Part shown: one piece after another, positions 7,391-16,175 of the stretch
Layout: the number at the start of each line of letters is the position of its first letter
Numbering within the stretch: the first letter of the stretch is position 1
Assembly: GCA_030536555.1 (NCBI GenBank)
Contig: JAUNPU010000004.1
Span: 1 to 64,000, forward strand
DNA from: Eubacteriales bacterium
Lineage (GTDB): Bacteria; Bacillota; Clostridia; Lachnospirales; Lachnospiraceae
Length of the DNA: 64,000 bases
Reading direction: 5' to 3'
Program-made: the position numbers and the translations under genes
Notes under the pieces: model-generated
What the model was told of the DNA's origin: nothing
The model's input: the letters and a program-made list of their open reading frames with translations, nothing else
Database searches by the model: none

Positions 7391-8704
7391 CTAATTTGCT
7401 ACCCTTATCTTCTCAACTAACTCTGCCGAATTTTTCGTTGTATCATACATTTTAATCAGTATCCAGTCTGCCACTATCTCCACTTGATATCCGATTGTTT
7501 TGATATGTTCCTCTAATGTATGGCTCCATTTTACCTTGTCCGGTTCTTCCACAGAAGCAAAGCGCAATTTCCCCTCATCATAATCAATCAGATTATTTCC
7601 CCTGATATGCAGTATTTTTCCATTCATATTATACTCTTTGACTAATTTGATTTTCTTATCTTTTAAGTCAAGATGATATAATTTCTGATGGCTGCGATCA
7701 TCTCTTTTTTCATATGCAGATGGAATATCTTCCTCCCAGATTACGTTAATTGACGTTTGATCCGTATCGACATACGAAATTTCACCTTTCCCGTCCAACT
7801 TCATCTGCCACGTTATCTTCTGCTCTTTCGTACTGTATAAAAATATCCGTCCCTCATCACTCGTAACCACCAGATTTTCATTCACAATTCCCCAGATTTT
7901 GAAACGTCCACCCCATCTGTTTCCCAGCTTATCGTCATTCCACCACACCTCATCATTCTTACAATCATATCCGTATACATTATGCGCACTCACTGTTTCC
8001 TTGCTTTCTTTATTGTATAGATCCAGATCTTCGTTCGTTGATGTAGAAGCAAAAAAACTATCTTCATTTTGATAAATAAACAGTGCGTTCCCATCTACCA
8101 TATCATCCGATTTAGAAACCCGTTTTGATTTTTCAAAAATCGGTGCAACACTTCCGGTCTCCTGATAAAAGGTTGTAGTATCTATTTTCTTCCTGTTTTC
8201 CTCATATCCATTTACACTGATGAAAATATGATCTGCATCTTTTACATAAAAATCACTCACACCTGAAAATCCATCGTAAGCGGCATATTTCTGGGAAATC
8301 ACATCATCTAAAGCATCCATTTCTTGTTTATCCCCTAACGAAATGGCTTTTAGAATAAATACTTTACGATTATCAATACGTTCTTTTTGTAAAACAGAAA
8401 CATACATTACCTGATCGACAATTTGTATTCCGCAAATATCATCACACTCTAATATCTGTCTTACATCCGTGCCATCCAGATTCATGCAATATATTCCCGG
8501 CGTACTGCCTTCACTGGAAAAATAATACACCTTTTCATCATACTCTGCTGCTATTCTGCCTTTTGCCGAATGAACATTCTTTTTATAATAAACGCTCATA
8601 TAATCGTAAATCTCCTGTTTGGAACTACATGAACATAAAATCAGTATACTGATCAAAAATAGAACGAATCTTACTCCCTTCATTTTTTCAATTTTCTTCA
8701 TCAT
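7391..8704 (-). CDS. Lipoprotein, probable beta-propeller-like sensor or binding protein
   Basis: A 437-residue protein with a lipoprotein signal (hydrophobic VRFVLFLISILIL then the CSCSS lipobox near residue 24). The body is a series of short strands with recurrent motifs such as VYYFSSEG, TPGIYCMNLDGTDVRQI and IFLYSTKEQKITW, typical of DUF5050/TolB-like blades. The protein should sit on the outer face of the membrane. Either the ATG at 8704 or the next codon fits the GGGG site. It follows the RDD gene by six bases, so the two are coexpressed. Confidence 0.6.
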   Translation of the reverse strand: MMKKIEKMKGVRFVLFLISILILCSCSSKQEIYDYMSVYYKKNVHSAKGRIAAEYDEKVYYFSSEGSTPGIYCMNLDGTDVRQILECDDICGIQIVDQVMYVSVLQKERIDNRKVFILKAISLGDKQEMDALDDVISQKYAAYDGFSGVSDFYVKDADHIFISVNGYEENRKKIDTTTFYQETGSVAPIFEKSKRVSKSDDMVDGNALFIYQNEDSFFASTSTNEDLDLYNKESKETVSAHNVYGYDCKNDEVWWNDDKLGNRWGGRFKIWGIVNENLVVTSDEGRIFLYSTKEQKITWQMKLDGKGEISYVDTDQTSINVIWEEDIPSAYEKRDDRSHQKLYHLDLKDKKIKLVKEYNMNGKILHIRGNNLIDYDEGKLRFASVEEPDKVKWSHTLEEHIKTIGYQVEIVADWILIKMYDTTKNSAELVEKIRVAN

Positions 8705-8710
8705 TTCCCC

Positions 8711-9118
8711 TTATTCTATTCTTTCATAAAAAAGTTTATCATATGGCATTTTTTTATGTCCTGCAAGATATATAACGATTGTAATCACCCAGATAAACGA
8801 AAATGCCATTTTTAACAATGAATGAAGTGTAGCAAATGCAAGTAATGAGTTGTCTTTTAACACAATATCCATTTTCATCAATCTTTTTCCAATGGAGCTT
8901 CCATGAAAAAGCATATCGCTCAGCCAAAAATAGAGATATATCGCAAAAAAATATATAATCCAAAGGACATTGAAATTATGGATAGCGTTAAATAATGGAT
9001 CTCTACTCAATCCTAAGATGATTGATATTACAATAAAATCAATAAAATAAGAGCCAATTCTTTTCATAGTACCACTGTCCTGCCTTTCTTTTATGAGAGA
9101 GGCAGGATTATTTCCCAC
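8711..9118 (-). CDS. RDD-family membrane protein
   Basis: A 135-residue protein with the RDD signature: MKRIGSYFIDFIVISIILG (first helix with arginine and aspartate), a second helix with FFAIYLYFWLSDMLFHG, then GSSIGKRLMKMDIV, and a third helix. RDD proteins are small polytopic membrane proteins, some linked to ion transport. The frame opens with a GTG at 9118 close after AGGGG; the ATG at codon 18, before KRIG, is a good alternative start. It is paired with the lipoprotein downstream. Confidence 0.65.
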   Translation of the reverse strand: MGNNPASLIKERQDSGTMKRIGSYFIDFIVISIILGLSRDPLFNAIHNFNVLWIIYFFAIYLYFWLSDMLFHGSSIGKRLMKMDIVLKDNSLLAFATLHSLLKMAFSFIWVITIVIYLAGHKKMPYDKLFYERIE

Positions 9119-9162
9119 CGCCCCTTGATATTATGTTCATCGCATAGATTCCGTAAAATCAC

Positions 9163-9360
9163 TCAATTCTTTTTAAAGGAAAAATCGCCAAATCTCCTAT
9201 CAAGTCATTAAATCTAACAAATACCTTCTGATTGTTGTCTACCAACAATGTGACCGCTGTCATTTCTGCATTATCCAATCCATCGTATTGGTTTCCTGTA
9301 ATATATAGGATTCCCCATCCCATTCAAGGGTACTGGTTCCTTTTTCCTTGTAAACCAGCA
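9163..9360 (-). pseudogene. Frameshifted gene remnant
   Basis: One minus-strand frame reads LLVYKEKGTSTLEWDGESYI and stops. A second frame, starting just at that point, reads ITGNQYDGLDNAEMTAV, then VDNNQKVFVRFNDLIGDLAIFPLKRIE, and ends at 9163-9165. Together they look like the last third of a small coding sequence split by one frameshift. No start or family is recognisable. The rest of 9119-9643 shows nothing I can name. Confidence 0.4.
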
Positions 9361-9643
9361 ATTCTTTTCACATTTTCCCGCCTGTATTATATATCAGTCC
9401 AAAACAACCTTGCACCTCTTTCCCTATTATACCTCATACCCAGCCATTTCAAAAGCCCCACGCCGCAATGATTGTCCTGTGATTGTCCTGCCCTGACCGG
9501 AGGAACTATTCGACATAAATTGCGAACATTTTCCAGCCATAAGATTCTCCACTGACACTCGCATTTTCTGCCCGGATGTGCTATGATAAATTTATCGAGA
9601 CTTGACCGATGTCAGACATTTTTATACAGAAAAGAGGGATTCT

Positions 9644-10624
9644 ATGCCTGGTTTTACAACTCACTATATTATGGGAATGAAAGCCTACAACGACCTGCCC
9701 AACAATCAGCTGAAGTACGTGATTGCCAAGTACCGCTGGCTCTATCAGCTGGGGCTGCAGGGACCTGACATGTTCTTCTACAATATTCCGGTCCTGCGCC
9801 ATCGGGACTACCGCAATGTGGGGTCCTACATGCACGAGCATCATATCCGCAGCTTTTTCGAGTGCTATTATCGCAAGCTCCGGGAGATCCGGTCCAAGCA
9901 GCAGCGGGAGGAGGGGCTGGCTTACTTCTGCGGTTTTCTGTGCCACTATATCGGGGATTCCATCTGCCATCCTTATGTGTACGGGCGGATTGGTCACGAC
10001 GCCAAGCATCCCAGCAACCACACCCACGGGCTTCACGCCGCTCTGGAGAATGATCTGGATGCCCTGCTTCTTCAGAAGTACAAAAGAAAAAAGCCGTCCC
10101 AGTTCAACCAGGCGGCTACGATTTGCTTAAATGGTATGGAGATTCAGTTCATCTCCCGGTTCCTTGCGGAGTGTATCAATGAAACCTACTATCCGATCAC
10201 ATTCCAGAACAACTTCCAGGTGTCACCGGCGATGATTCACCGGTCCATACTGGCGCTGCGGTTCGGCTGCCGCACACTGGCAGACCCGGAAGGCAAGAAG
10301 CGCAACAAGATTGCATTTGTGGAAAATATCTTCCTGCACAATCCTGTGGCTTCTGCCAAGCTGGTCACCGACGAGGTGGAGAACCCCCGCGCCTGCATGA
10401 ACCTGGATCACGAGATCTGGTGTAATCCCTGGGACCGCAGACTGGCTTCCAAGGCATCCTTCCCGGATCTGTTCCGGCAGTGCCTGATGAAATGCAGTTC
10501 CGTGTACTCGCAGATCAATAATATCCTGACCAGCACGGTCCCGGTGACGGATGAGGACATCACCCGGCTGTTCGATGAGCTGGGAAGCTACTCCTATCAC
10601 AGCGGGCTGAATGTGGACGACTAG
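9644..10624 (+). CDS. Zinc-dependent phospholipase C-family protein
   Basis: Starting at 9644 after AGAGGGA, the 326-residue product begins MPGFTTHYIMG. It carries the histidine/aspartate pattern of the bacterial zinc-dependent phospholipase C fold: TTH near the N-terminus, GLQGPDMFFY near residue 42, HEHH near 65, then FLCHYIGDSICHPYVYGRIGHD and HTHGLHAALENDLDALL. These residues coordinate the zinc cluster in the family. No signal peptide is evident, so this member is probably cytoplasmic, which is common in Clostridia. It converges on the next gene, and the two share the tetranucleotide CTAG as overlapping stop codons. Confidence 0.75.
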   Translation: MPGFTTHYIMGMKAYNDLPNNQLKYVIAKYRWLYQLGLQGPDMFFYNIPVLRHRDYRNVGSYMHEHHIRSFFECYYRKLREIRSKQQREEGLAYFCGFLCHYIGDSICHPYVYGRIGHDAKHPSNHTHGLHAALENDLDALLLQKYKRKKPSQFNQAATICLNGMEIQFISRFLAECINETYYPITFQNNFQVSPAMIHRSILALRFGCRTLADPEGKKRNKIAFVENIFLHNPVASAKLVTDEVENPRACMNLDHEIWCNPWDRRLASKASFPDLFRQCLMKCSSVYSQINNILTSTVPVTDEDITRLFDELGSYSYHSGLNVDD

Positions 10625-11880
10625 CGGATCACCTGATCCCCGTCCTTCATCACATAATGCTTCTGTACGTTCAGCTTGCCAAGCCAGGACTTGGTCTGCG
10701 GAATCTTGTAGCGGTTTCCGTCATTGTTCCACAGCCACTGGGGTGTGGGCCACAGGCAGATGGACGGGTTGATTGCCTGGTAGACAGCTTCTCCCACCGC
10801 ATTCTGACCGTGATGTGCCACCTGCACGATGTCGGACTTTAAGTTCTGTGCGCCTACCTCGCCAAGCAGGCGATTGCCGCCCTCATAGCCTAAGTCGCCC
10901 AGGAACAGGATGGACTTACCGTTCACATAGACCTTGTATACAATACTTGCGTTGTTGCCCTTGTCGCTTGCCAGCTCGTAGCGGTCGTTCATGACCTGAA
11001 TGGTCACATCGTCCACCTGTATGGTCTGTCCGCGTCCCACGGTGTGAAGCATGGTCTGGGGAAGTCCTGCAAAGGTGCCGATGATGCTGTGTGCCATGGT
11101 CACCTCTTCCGGATCATGAAGGGTGTACCACTCCGGCGCCGCGAAGGAATAGTAGATTCCGTCGATGGTAATGCCGGACTGGATGCCATTTGCCTCATCC
11201 TGCAGGATCTTGTACAGAGCGCCTACGTGATCGCCGTGGGGATGGGTAATCAGCCATGCTGCCACATGCCCGCCTTTTGCCTGAATCTGGCTGCGCAGGT
11301 AGTCACCGTCTGCTCCCAGACCGCCGTCCACCACAATCAGCTTGCCCTGGCTGGTCTGAATGATCGCGGACAGCATCTGGCTGGAACTCTGGGAGTTGAG
11401 CAGGGTCAGGGTCGCGCCGCCAAGGATGGCGTCCTGGGGAGCCATCTGCCCGCTCTGGGCTTTCTCTCCCTCGGTGATAATATTTCCATGAATGGACGGA
11501 CCGTTGCCGGATCCTGCCGTGATGGTGTTGCTCCGTCCGGCGGTGATGGTGCCGCTCTGGCTGACTGCCGGGCTGCCGTTGTTCTGTCCCGTTGTCGGTC
11601 CTGCCGCCTGGGTGCTGCCGCCGCCTGCCACAATCGTCTTGCTGGTGCTTCCGGCATCTGCTGTGTTCCCCTTCAGAATCGACTGCACCTGACTGCCGCC
11701 GACGCTCTGCTGCAGTGCCGCCACTCCCTCGGTCACGTATTCTGTCATGCGAAATTCGCTCTTCTTTATAGGATATGCTCCATAAGCTTCTGTCGTCCCG
11801 GAGCCATTTACCAAAGCTGCCACTGCCAGTCCTGCTACCAGACTGCCGGTCAGCCAACGTCTCTCTTTCTTCTGCTTCAT
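10621..11880 (-). CDS. Secreted metallo-beta-lactamase-fold hydrolase (ComEC-like)
   Basis: A 419-residue protein with an N-terminal signal/anchor helix (residues 9-27). A Gly/Ser/Thr/Ala-rich linker (about residues 60-145) with repeated VAGGG, ITAG and TAGSGNG motifs follows. The C-terminal domain is metallo-beta-lactamase-like: VVDGG, THPHGDHVGA (about residue 212), FLGDLGYEGG and VAHHGQN. The arrangement is that of the extracellular ComEC/Rec2-type hydrolase domain without its membrane channel. The substrate is unknown; nucleic acids or phosphodiesters are plausible. The same linker style appears in the deacetylase at 35932-37029. Confidence 0.8.
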   Translation of the reverse strand: MKQKKERRWLTGSLVAGLAVAALVNGSGTTEAYGAYPIKKSEFRMTEYVTEGVAALQQSVGGSQVQSILKGNTADAGSTSKTIVAGGGSTQAAGPTTGQNNGSPAVSQSGTITAGRSNTITAGSGNGPSIHGNIITEGEKAQSGQMAPQDAILGGATLTLLNSQSSSQMLSAIIQTSQGKLIVVDGGLGADGDYLRSQIQAKGGHVAAWLITHPHGDHVGALYKILQDEANGIQSGITIDGIYYSFAAPEWYTLHDPEEVTMAHSIIGTFAGLPQTMLHTVGRGQTIQVDDVTIQVMNDRYELASDKGNNASIVYKVYVNGKSILFLGDLGYEGGNRLLGEVGAQNLKSDIVQVAHHGQNAVGEAVYQAINPSICLWPTPQWLWNNDGNRYKIPQTKSWLGKLNVQKHYVMKDGDQVIR

Positions 11881-12036
11881 TCTGTTCCTCTTTCTGACAG
11901 TCAGATTTCCGAATCCGCTGTCGTTTCATTCACCGCTCATATTTTATCAAAATCTCCTCGTGATTGATAGCACTTTCCGAAAATCGTCAGAAAAACGTCA
12001 TAATTTCCCCTTGCAATTTTCTGCCTACAATGGTAT

Positions 12037-12076
12037 CATGTTCAACATAAGCTTTTTTTTATTTTTTTTGAACATG
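12037..12076. promoter_or_regulatory. CATGTTCAA inverted repeat upstream of the BCCT gene
   Basis: CATGTTCAA (12037-12045) and TTGAACATG (12068-12076) are exact inverted copies around an AT-only stretch with two T-runs. The right arm ends about 15 bases before the AAAGGAG ribosome binding site of the transporter. It could be an operator, or a weak leader hairpin. Confidence 0.4.
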
Positions 12077-12099
12077 CGTTTCCGAAAGGAGATTATCTC

Positions 12100-13626
12100 A
12101 TGAAACAACCGACTTCCAATCAACCTTTGATGAAACAGCTGGACCTGCTGACCACCCTGCTGCCGTTCTTCTGCATCGTGGCACTCTGTGTGCTGTTCAT
12201 GCTGTACCCGGAGGCTTCCTCCCATGCGCTGGAGTCCATCCGCTACCTTGTGGGAGACCAGTTCGGCAGCTATTATCTGCTGATGGGACTGGGCGTATTC
12301 CTCTGCTCCCTGTACATGGCATTTTCCCGGTATGGAACGATCCGTCTGGGCAATCTGGAGAAGCCACAGTATTCTCATTTTCAGTGGGGTTCCATGATGT
12401 TTACAGCAGGTCTGGCGGCTGACATCCTGTTCTACTCCCTCTGCGAGTGGATCCTGTATGCCAATGAGCCCCACATCGGGGAAATGGGTGCCATGCAGGA
12501 CTGGGCGTCCACCTACCCGCTGTTCCACTGGGGTCCGATTCCCTGGGCGTTCTACCTGGTGCTGTCCGTGGCATTTGGCTTTATGCTGCATGTGAGAAAG
12601 CGTGACAAGCAGAAGTATTCCGAGTCCTGCCGCCCGATTCTTGGGGACCGCGTGGACGGATTTGCCGGAAAGCTGATCGACCTGCTGGCGGTCTTTGCGC
12701 TGCTGGCAGGAACTGCCACCACCTTTGCCCTGGCTACCCCGCTTCTGTCCCTTGCCATCAGCCAGGTCACCGGCATCGCCCAGACCACCACCCTGACCAT
12801 TATGATTCTGATCATCGTGTGTCTGGTGTACACCATCTGTGTGTATTTCGGCATGAAGGGCGTGCAGAAGGCGGCTGCCTGTTGTACTTATCTGTTCTTC
12901 ACGCTGGCGGCATATGTATTTTTCCTGGGCGGAGAGAGCCGCTTCATCATTGAGACCGGCATCACCTCCCTGGGAAATATGGTACAGAACTTCATCGGCT
13001 TATCCACCTGGACTGACTCCATGCGGACCTCCTCCTTCCCCCAGAACTGGACGATTTTCTACTGGTCCTACTGGATGGTGTGGTGCGTGGCGGTGCCATT
13101 TTTCATCGGCGCCATCAGTAAGGGAAGGACCATCAGGCAGACGGTGCTGGGCGGATACATCTTCGGACTTGCAGGGACTTACGTTTCCTTCATTATTATG
13201 GGCAACTACGGGCTGGGGCTTCAGATGCACAGGCGGCTGGACATCATGAGCATGTACCAGGCTTCCGGCGACCTTTACACCTCCATCGTCGCCATTTTAC
13301 AGCAGCTTCCGCTGCCGGGACTGGTACTGGTGCTGCTGGTGCTGTGCATGATCACCTTCTACTCCACCTCCTTCGACTCCATCACCATGGTGGCGGCGGC
13401 ATACACCTACAAGGAGCTGCCCCACGACGCGGAGCCGGACCGGCGGGTGAAGCTGTTCTGGTCCATTTTCCTGATTCTGCTGCCCATCGCCCTGATCTTC
13501 TCGGAGAATTCTCTGGCGAACCTGCAGACCGTGTCCATCATCGCGGCATTTCCAATCGGGTTTATCATTATTCTGATTATTGCAAGCTTCTTTAAGGATG
13601 CAAGTAACTATCTGGCGGGGAAATAA
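12100..13626 (+). CDS. BCCT-family transporter
   Basis: The 508-residue product has about 12 hydrophobic segments and the betaine/carnitine/choline transporter hallmarks. The tryptophan-rich segment NWTIFYWSYWMVW is followed by FIGAISKGRTIRQTVLGG, with TFYSTSFDSITMVAAAYT near the C-terminus. BCCT carriers import quaternary or related amines using a Na+ or H+ gradient or substrate exchange. The lack of a long regulatory C-tail argues against an osmosensing BetP type and for a nutrient or exchange carrier. The start follows AAAGGAGATTATCTC. It is monocistronic, so the substrate cannot be inferred from neighbours. Confidence 0.85.
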   Translation: MKQPTSNQPLMKQLDLLTTLLPFFCIVALCVLFMLYPEASSHALESIRYLVGDQFGSYYLLMGLGVFLCSLYMAFSRYGTIRLGNLEKPQYSHFQWGSMMFTAGLAADILFYSLCEWILYANEPHIGEMGAMQDWASTYPLFHWGPIPWAFYLVLSVAFGFMLHVRKRDKQKYSESCRPILGDRVDGFAGKLIDLLAVFALLAGTATTFALATPLLSLAISQVTGIAQTTTLTIMILIIVCLVYTICVYFGMKGVQKAAACCTYLFFTLAAYVFFLGGESRFIIETGITSLGNMVQNFIGLSTWTDSMRTSSFPQNWTIFYWSYWMVWCVAVPFFIGAISKGRTIRQTVLGGYIFGLAGTYVSFIIMGNYGLGLQMHRRLDIMSMYQASGDLYTSIVAILQQLPLPGLVLVLLVLCMITFYSTSFDSITMVAAAYTYKELPHDAEPDRRVKLFWSIFLILLPIALIFSENSLANLQTVSIIAAFPIGFIIILIIASFFKDASNYLAGK

Positions 13627-13728
13627 TTCTCCGCCTTTCTTATTGTATGAACTCCCAAAAACGATTATACTGTTCTTATGTGACTCCCACAACTACGCAG
13701 GATTCAATCATAATAAGGAAGTGATGTT

Positions 13729-15759
13729 ATGCAGATTACCTCGGTTCGCATCCGCAATTTCAAGTCCATCCGTGATCTGGAGATCCACGATATCGAGCAG
13801 GCGCTGATTCTGGTGGGCAAAAATAACACCGGCAAGACCAGCGTGCTGGACGCCATCCGCGTCGCCGCCGGAGCATGTCCGATTACGGAGCTGGATTTTA
13901 ATGAGAAAAAGCAGAATATTGAGATCTCACTGACTCTGGAAATCTCCGACGATGACCTGCGCCAGTTCCATGCCTACGGAATCGTCAGCCAGTATAAGCG
14001 GTTCGATGCATGGCTGCGGGACTTTAAGGGGAAGCTGCCGTCCTTTACAGAAGTTGCGGCTGAGTCTTCCCAGGCGGATGCCGCCGGACCGGCTTCCCGG
14101 GCTTCTGCGGCATCCCACACCGGGCTTCTCTCCTTCACCTTCATCGCCAATCAGAAGCTGGAGGTCCGCTACTTTGACGGCTGCCGAAAGAACAACCGCT
14201 ATATTCCGCAGATCATGCCGAAGATTTATTTTATCGGGACGGAGCGGAATCTGGGACCGTTTCAGGATGACCTGCTGATGTTTCAGGATGAGCAGCAGCT
14301 GATCCGCCTGCGCTCCAATGTATGCATGTTCAACTCAGCCAAAGCCTGCAACCAGTGCTTCAGCTGCATCGGGCTGATCAACCAGAAGACGCCGGAGCAG
14401 CTTCTGCTCCATGAGACGGCGAAGCTTCTGGAGTATAAGATGTACCAGCTGAATCTCTACGGCTTCGCGCAGAAGGTCAATGAGAATTACCGCAAGAACG
14501 GCGGCATCGAGGAGATTCTGTTTACCCTGACCTGCAATACGGACGCCCTGTTTCATGTGACCGCCGAGGCGTGGAATGAGGAGCTGCAGCAGCAAAAGCC
14601 GGTGGACCGGCTGGGCAATGGCATGAAGAGCATCTACATGCTGTCTCTGCTGGAGACCTACATTGCCGACGAGAAGCGGATTCCCAGCATCATTATGGTG
14701 GAATATCCGGAGCTGTTCCTGCACCCGTCCCTGCAGAAGACCTCCTGCGACATCCTGTACCGGCTGTCCAAGAAGAATCAGGTCATGTTCTCCACCCACG
14801 CCCCTGCCATGTTAAGCAACTTCACCAGCCGCCAGCTGCGGCAGGTGGTACTGGACGAGGAGGATTATTCTGTGATTCGGGAGCATGCGGATCTGGATGA
14901 GATTCTGGATGACCTGGGCTACAGCGCCGGAGACTGCCTAAATGCCAGCTTCGTGTTCATCGTGGAAGGCCGCCAGGACCGCAGCCGCCTGCCGCTGCTG
15001 CTGGAAAAATATTATTCCGAGGTCACCCTCGACGACGGCAGCCCGGCACGCATCTCCATCATCACCACCAACAGCTGCACCAACATCAAGACCTATGCCA
15101 ATCTGAAATACTTAAATCAGCTCTACCTGCGGGATGAATTTCTGATGATCCGCGACGGGGACGGCAAGGACCCGGTGGAGCTTGCCGGACAGCTCTGCCG
15201 GTATTATGATGAACGGCGACGGGATGAAGGCGTTGGGGCGACGGGCGATGCTGGCTTAGCAGATCGACGCTCTGGCGCACCGGGCGATGCTGGCTCCGCG
15301 GATCGACGCTCTGGCGCACCGGGCGGTCCCGCGGTCGCTGACCGGCTCCCCCGCGTTCTCCCCCGCAATGTGCTGATTCTGCACTACTATTCTTTTGAGA
15401 ATTATTTTCTGAATCCGAAGGTGATGGCAGAGCTTGGGATTGTGGAAAGCGAGGAAGCATTTTATGAAACTCTGTTTCAAAAGTGGCAGGAGTACCTGCA
15501 CCGCCTGTCCTCCGGCCGCCACCTGACGGAAGTCCTCGGTCATGAGATCCGGTCGGTGGACGAACTGAGGCAGCATATGGAATCCTTCAAAATCTATATG
15601 CGCGGGCATAACCTGTATGATATTTTCTATGGAAGATATAAGAAACAGGAGACGGAGCTGCTGAAGCGCTACATTGACCTGGCGCCGCGGGATGACTTTA
15701 AAGATATTCTGGATGCGATTGATGCATTTCCTTATTTTGACAGCCGGAAGGTGAAGTGA
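13729..15759 (+). CDS. OLD-like ATPase with TOPRIM nuclease domain
   Basis: A 676-residue protein. The N-terminal SMC/RecF-like ATPase half has Walker A GKNNTGKTS (about residue 31), a CNQCFSCIG cysteine cluster near residue 205, and a Walker B-type segment IIMVEYPELFLHPS, followed by MFSTHAPAMLSNF. The C-terminal half has a TOPRIM-like start (FVFIVEGRQDRSRLPLLLEKY) and IRDGDGKDP, consistent with the OLD endonuclease family that acts in phage defence or DNA repair. A low-complexity insert of 13-residue repeats lies at about residues 505-540. No partner such as a UvrD-like helicase is adjacent, so it is an orphan. A repeat cluster begins 28 bases after the stop. Confidence 0.7.
   Translation: MQITSVRIRNFKSIRDLEIHDIEQALILVGKNNTGKTSVLDAIRVAAGACPITELDFNEKKQNIEISLTLEISDDDLRQFHAYGIVSQYKRFDAWLRDFKGKLPSFTEVAAESSQADAAGPASRASAASHTGLLSFTFIANQKLEVRYFDGCRKNNRYIPQIMPKIYFIGTERNLGPFQDDLLMFQDEQQLIRLRSNVCMFNSAKACNQCFSCIGLINQKTPEQLLLHETAKLLEYKMYQLNLYGFAQKVNENYRKNGGIEEILFTLTCNTDALFHVTAEAWNEELQQQKPVDRLGNGMKSIYMLSLLETYIADEKRIPSIIMVEYPELFLHPSLQKTSCDILYRLSKKNQVMFSTHAPAMLSNFTSRQLRQVVLDEEDYSVIREHADLDEILDDLGYSAGDCLNASFVFIVEGRQDRSRLPLLLEKYYSEVTLDDGSPARISIITTNSCTNIKTYANLKYLNQLYLRDEFLMIRDGDGKDPVELAGQLCRYYDERRRDEGVGATGDAGLADRRSGAPGDAGSADRRSGAPGGPAVADRLPRVLPRNVLILHYYSFENYFLNPKVMAELGIVESEEAFYETLFQKWQEYLHRLSSGRHLTEVLGHEIRSVDELRQHMESFKIYMRGHNLYDIFYGRYKKQETELLKRYIDLAPRDDFKDILDAIDAFPYFDSRKVK
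15242..15319 (+). repeat. In-frame 39-bp tandem repeat inside the OLD-like gene
   Basis: Two full units of 39 bp (15242-15280 and 15281-15319) and a diverged partial third unit encode GDAGLADRRSGAP, then GDAGSADRRSGAP, then GGPAVADR. The unit length of 13 codons keeps the frame. It sits between the TOPRIM core and the C-terminal part, so it is probably a surface loop. Confidence 0.9.
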
Positions 15760-15786
15760 GATTTTAGTGGGCTTTCGCATCGTGTT

Positions 15787-16052
15787 TTGGACAATTATGA
15801 CCCATTTTGCCCCATAATTGTCCAATCCCATGCCCAAAGCACCTGAAAATGCCTCAAATTCCGGCTTTTACACCCTGCTTTGGACAATTTTTGCCTCTAC
15901 ACACCTGTCCATGTCCAAAAATCCTGAAATTTTGGACATGGACGGGCACTTTCGGGCATTTATTGTCCAAACCAAGGGCTAAAACCTGATTTTCAATGAA
16001 GATTCGCCCAGGATTGGACAATTTTCACCGGAAAAGGCACTTTATTGTCCAA
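15787..16052. repeat. Cluster of three TTGGACAAT/ATTGTCCAA inverted-repeat units
   Basis: Unit 1 has 13-bp arms at 15787-15799 (TTGGACAATTATG) and 15813-15825. Unit 2 is bounded by TTGGACAAT at 15880-15888 and ATTGTCCAA at 15962-15970, and encloses an independent 14-bp hairpin (15907-15920 and 15930-15943, GTCCATGTCCAAAA and its complement). Unit 3 has arms at 16014-16022 and 16044-16052. Spacers are 54 and 43 bp. No open reading frame explains the region. It could be a structured RNA, a protein-binding array or nested miniature elements. Confidence 0.85.
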
Positions 16053-16103
16053 TGCGCCGGAATGTAAGGGCGGCAGCGATGCGACGACGGGCAAAAGGGG
16101 GCA

Positions 16104-16142
16104 GCGATGCGGCAACGGCGAAAACTCCGCCGCCTGCATCGC
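16104..16142 (-). terminator. GC-rich hairpin downstream of the RpiB-type isomerase
   Basis: GCGATGC (16104-16110) pairs with GCATCGC (16136-16142), with further internal CGGCG/CGCCG pairing. It lies about 35 bases past the isomerase stop. A T-run is lacking, so its role as the operon terminator is uncertain. Confidence 0.4.
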
Positions 16143-16175
16143 CCGCAGTCTCGCGGCAGGCGCCCCGCCACCTTC

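Noticed and set aside
2068..9118. Prophage or integrative element
   Set aside because: No integrase, capsid, terminase, relaxase or attachment repeats are visible; only immunity-type genes and remnants.
15241..15345. CRISPR array suggested by regular repeats in the OLD-like gene
   Set aside because: Units are directly adjacent without spacers, in frame, and there are no cas genes.
15787..16052. CRISPR array suggested by repeated TTGGACAAT
   Set aside because: The motif alternates in orientation and unit lengths vary, unlike direct CRISPR repeats.
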